Source: Nocardioides aquaticus (GTDB lineage: Bacteria > Actinomycetota > Actinomycetes > Propionibacteriales > Nocardioidaceae). Taken from it: a stretch of 64,000 bases of DNA. Under the pieces are notes generated by a model that did not search any database, was not told the origin of the DNA, and saw only the letters and a program-made list of their open reading frames with translations. Position 1 is the first letter of the stretch; the number at the start of each line of letters is the position of its first letter. Both the position numbers and the translations under genes were made by a program. This document shows positions 62,041 through 64,000 of the stretch, piece by piece. Location: assembly GCF_018459925.1 (NCBI RefSeq), contig NZ_CP075371.1, positions 1-64,000 on the forward strand, written 5' to 3'.

Positions 62041-63075
62041 TCAGGGGACCAGGATGGCGCGCCCGCGGACGCGGCCGTGGTCGAGGTCGTCGACGGCGGT
62101 CGCGAAGTCGTCCAGGGCGTACTTCTGGGTGTGCAGCGTGACCTGGCCGCGGGCCGCGAGGACCATCAGGTCGCACAGGTCGTTGTAGGAGCCGACCAGG
62201 TTGCCGACGATGTTGATCTCGGCGCTGACGATGTCGATGGTCGGGACGTCGATGTTCTCGCCGTACCCGACCACGTGGTAGTCGCCGGCCCGGCGCAGCA
62301 TCGCCACGCCCTCGGCCGTCGCCCCGCCCTCGCCCACGAAGTCCACGAGCACCTCGGCGCCGTGGCCATCGGTCAGCTCGAGGACCTGCTCGACGTGGGT
62401 GCTGTCGGCGACGACACCGTGGTCCGCGCCGATCGACAGCGCCAGCTTCACCGCGTCCGGGTTGCGGTCGACCACGACGATCTCGGCCGGGGTCAGCGCC
62501 TTGAGGACCTGGATCCCGATGTGGCCCAGACCGCCGGCGCCGATCACCACGCACCGGTCGCGCGGGGTCAGCCGCTTCGCGGCCTTGGCGGCGGCGTGGT
62601 ACGCCGTGAGGCCGGCGTCGGCCAGCGCCGCGACGTCCGACGGCTCGAGGGAGTCGTCGATCTTCACCACGCTGCGTGCGGTGGTGCGCAGGTAGTCGGC
62701 GTACCCGCCGTTCGTGTCGATGCCGGGGAAGTCGCTGACCTCGCAGTGCACGTCGTCGCCGGAGCGGCAGGCGCGGCACAGGCCGCAGGTGACCAGCGGG
62801 TGCAGGATCACCTTGTCCCCCTCGCGCAGGTGGGTCACCGCCGAGCCGACCGCGTGCACCCAGCCGGCGTTCTCGTGCCCGATCGTGTACGGCAACGTGA
62901 CCTGGGACTTCTCGGCCCACTGCCCCTCCAGGATGTGGAGGTCGGTGCGGCAGACGCCGGCGCCGCCGATCCTGACGACGACGTCGAGGGGGCCGGTGGC
63001 CTCGGGGACGTCGACCTCGGCCATCTGCAGGCCCTGGTGGTAGCCGACGACCTGGACGGCGCGCATGGTGCTCAT
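62041..63075 (-). CDS. Zinc-dependent alcohol dehydrogenase (MDR family)
   Basis: 344-aa NAD(P)-dependent MDR alcohol dehydrogenase. Catalytic zinc site GVCRTDLH and GHENAG (residues about 40-71); structural zinc Cys residues in CGLCRACRSGDDVHC; Rossmann motif VVIGAGGLGHIGIQVLK with Asp in VVVDRNP, suggesting NAD. The ATG at 63075 gives a 4-base ATGA overlap with the DUF59 gene. In propane-type monooxygenase clusters such an enzyme oxidises the resulting alcohol; substrate here is inferred. Confidence 0.93.
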   Translation of the reverse strand: MSTMRAVQVVGYHQGLQMAEVDVPEATGPLDVVVRIGGAGVCRTDLHILEGQWAEKSQVTLPYTIGHENAGWVHAVGSAVTHLREGDKVILHPLVTCGLCRACRSGDDVHCEVSDFPGIDTNGGYADYLRTTARSVVKIDDSLEPSDVAALADAGLTAYHAAAKAAKRLTPRDRCVVIGAGGLGHIGIQVLKALTPAEIVVVDRNPDAVKLALSIGADHGVVADSTHVEQVLELTDGHGAEVLVDFVGEGGATAEGVAMLRRAGDYHVVGYGENIDVPTIDIVSAEINIVGNLVGSYNDLCDLMVLAARGQVTLHTQKYALDDFATAVDDLDHGRVRGRAILVP

Positions 63076-63899
63076 CGGTGCTGCTCCTTCGCGGGGTGGG
63101 GACGGGTGGTGAGCGAGGCCAGCGGCACGAACGCCTCCTCGGCGCGGGGGGCCTGGTCGCCCTCCGAGCCGGGGTAGCGGGTGGCGAGCAGGCCGCGGCA
63201 GAAGTGGGCGTTGCCGTCGATCGAGATCCGCGTCGAGCGGGCCCGGCGCAGCGCCATCGGGACGTCGTCGGGACGCCGGCCCTCGGCGTCGACCAGGACC
63301 ACGGCGTCACCGTCGACGGGCAGGCCGAGGGCGGCGCGGCGGCGTACGAGCGCCTCCCGGTCGTGACCCTCGGGCAGGTCGCCCAGGCGGACCTCCCCGA
63401 GCGTGTCGACCGCGCGCTCCGGGTCCAGGCGCAGGAGCCCGGTCAGGCAGCGCTCGGCGGCGGCCGTGTGCGCCTTGCGACGGAAGACCATCCGCAGCTC
63501 GTCGAGGCTGTCCTCGGCCTCGTCGCCGAAGGTGCCGCGGTAGCCGGCGTCGGCGGCCAGGCCGGCGTTGATCCTCGGTGAGTCGTGGTGGTCGTCGAGC
63601 TCGACCACCAGCGCCCGCGGGTCGTCGCGCCGGGCGAGCAGGGCGGTGACCTCGTCGCGGCTGTCGGAGGCCATCAGGTAGGCGAAGCTCGGCGAGCAGA
63701 ACGACGTCGGCAGGCGCAGGTGCACCTCGACCGCCGCCTCGGTGACCGTCACCGAGGTGACGAAGCCGAGGTCGGTGATCGGCTCGTCGAGCTCGGGGTC
63801 GAGCACGACGTCGAGCACCCCGCGCACGTGGGCCTCGGTCAGCGGTGGTCCGGGGACGCTCGCCGGCGCGCGCTCCTCGACCTCCGACAGGAGCGTCAT
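63072..63899 (-). CDS. DUF59 (MIP18-like) Fe-S assembly-type protein
   Basis: 275-aa protein. N-terminal DUF59 domain (residues 23-95: VRGVLDVVLDPELDEPITDL, then FVTSVTVTEAAVEVHLRLPT) followed by SFCSPSFAYLMASDSRDEV and a helical C-terminal part (RRKAHTAAAERCLTGLLRLD). DUF59 proteins help mature iron centres. Homologous genes sit between the monooxygenase genes and the alcohol dehydrogenase in actinobacterial soluble diiron monooxygenase (prm/mim) clusters, as I recall them. ATG 63899 overlaps the upstream stop (ATGA). Confidence 0.85.
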   Translation of the reverse strand: MTLLSEVEERAPASVPGPPLTEAHVRGVLDVVLDPELDEPITDLGFVTSVTVTEAAVEVHLRLPTSFCSPSFAYLMASDSRDEVTALLARRDDPRALVVELDDHHDSPRINAGLAADAGYRGTFGDEAEDSLDELRMVFRRKAHTAAAERCLTGLLRLDPERAVDTLGEVRLGDLPEGHDREALVRRRAALGLPVDGDAVVLVDAEGRRPDDVPMALRRARSTRISIDGNAHFCRGLLATRYPGSEGDQAPRAEEAFVPLASLTTRPHPAKEQHR

Positions 63900-64000
63900 C
63901 GGGCGCCCACCAGGTCCGGGTCGGCGGCCGAGGGGTCGCGGGGACCGGTGGCGGTCTCGTCGGCCTCGGGCAGGCGCAGGGCCTGCGGCACGTCGAGGTC
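63896..64000 (-). CDS. Partial CDS, C-terminal 34 residues, product unknown
   Basis: Only the 3' end is in the window: 34 codons plus TGA at 63898-63896. The residues start DLDVPQALRLPEADETATGP and end ADPDLVGAR. Acidic and Pro-rich, no domain. Upstream in the operon order it may be an amidohydrolase or regulatory component of a monooxygenase cluster, but that cannot be judged from here. Confidence 0.6.
   Translation of the reverse strand, partial: DLDVPQALRLPEADETATGPRDPSAADPDLVGAR

Overview
The window is high-GC DNA from an actinobacterium, most probably a member of the Nocardioidaceae (Nocardioides-like). The chromosome-origin gene order dnaA-dnaN-gnd-recF-DUF721-gyrB-gyrA-DUF3566-tRNA-Ile-DLW39-tRNA-Ala, the division/cell-wall operon fhaA-fhaB-pstP-rodA-pbpA-pknA-pknB next to crgA and a DUF881 gene, and frequent GTG starts with 4-base start/stop overlaps all point there. 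The species is inferred from gene order, not from a search.

Layout. (1) 1-12466: replication-origin block, all on the + strand, ending with tRNA-Ile(GAT), a DLW-39 micro-protein and tRNA-Ala(TGC). (2) 12422-27043: a 14.5-kb genomic island inserted in tRNA-Ala, bounded by perfect 48-bp direct repeats (attL/attR). It carries a type I restriction-modification operon with an extra HEPN-like gene between hsdM and hsdS, a frameshifted MobF relaxase/helicase, two small helix-turn-helix (excisionase-like) genes, a zinc-finger-like gene, a DUF1508 gene, an Abi_2 (AbiD/AbiF-type) HEPN gene preceded by a compact terminator-ended RNA-like element, and a tyrosine integrase beside attR. It looks like an integrative mobilizable defence island. 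(3) 27046-32870: membrane and lipid genes (bestrophin-like channel, GT39-type glycosyltransferase, broken SURF1, DUF3817, patatin, PlsC-like acyltransferase). (4) 32900-46180: amphipathic-repeat protein, cyclophilin, rhomboid, a striking 74-bp palindrome plus DnaA-box-like cluster, a duplicated-domain CrgA, DUF881, then the Ser/Thr kinase-cell-wall operon on the - strand. (5) 46411-64000: tRNA-Leu(CAG) and metabolic or regulatory cassettes: ferredoxin reductase + AurF-like diiron oxygenase with a divergent TetR gene; a GT2 / PIG-L-methyltransferase / acyl-CoA dehydrogenase operon; DUF808; MarR-MMPL; AI-2E exporter; TetR; bile-acid:Na+ symporter-like; and the 3' part of an operon (DUF59 protein, Zn alcohol dehydrogenase, small monooxygenase) resembling the end of actinobacterial propane-type monooxygenase clusters.

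Themes across the window. A 22-bp-period repeat family occurs at four intergenic sites in both orientations, twice abutting or supplying stop codons. Several genes (relaxase, SURF1 twice, the amphipathic-repeat protein, MarR) are broken by single-base shifts, four of five at 5-base G or C runs, so assembly error must be excluded before they are called pseudogenes. The most promising candidates for new biology are the HEPN gene embedded in the restriction operon, the Abi_2 gene with its candidate ncRNA, the 74-bp palindrome/DnaA-box region before crgA, and the dispersed 22-bp repeat.
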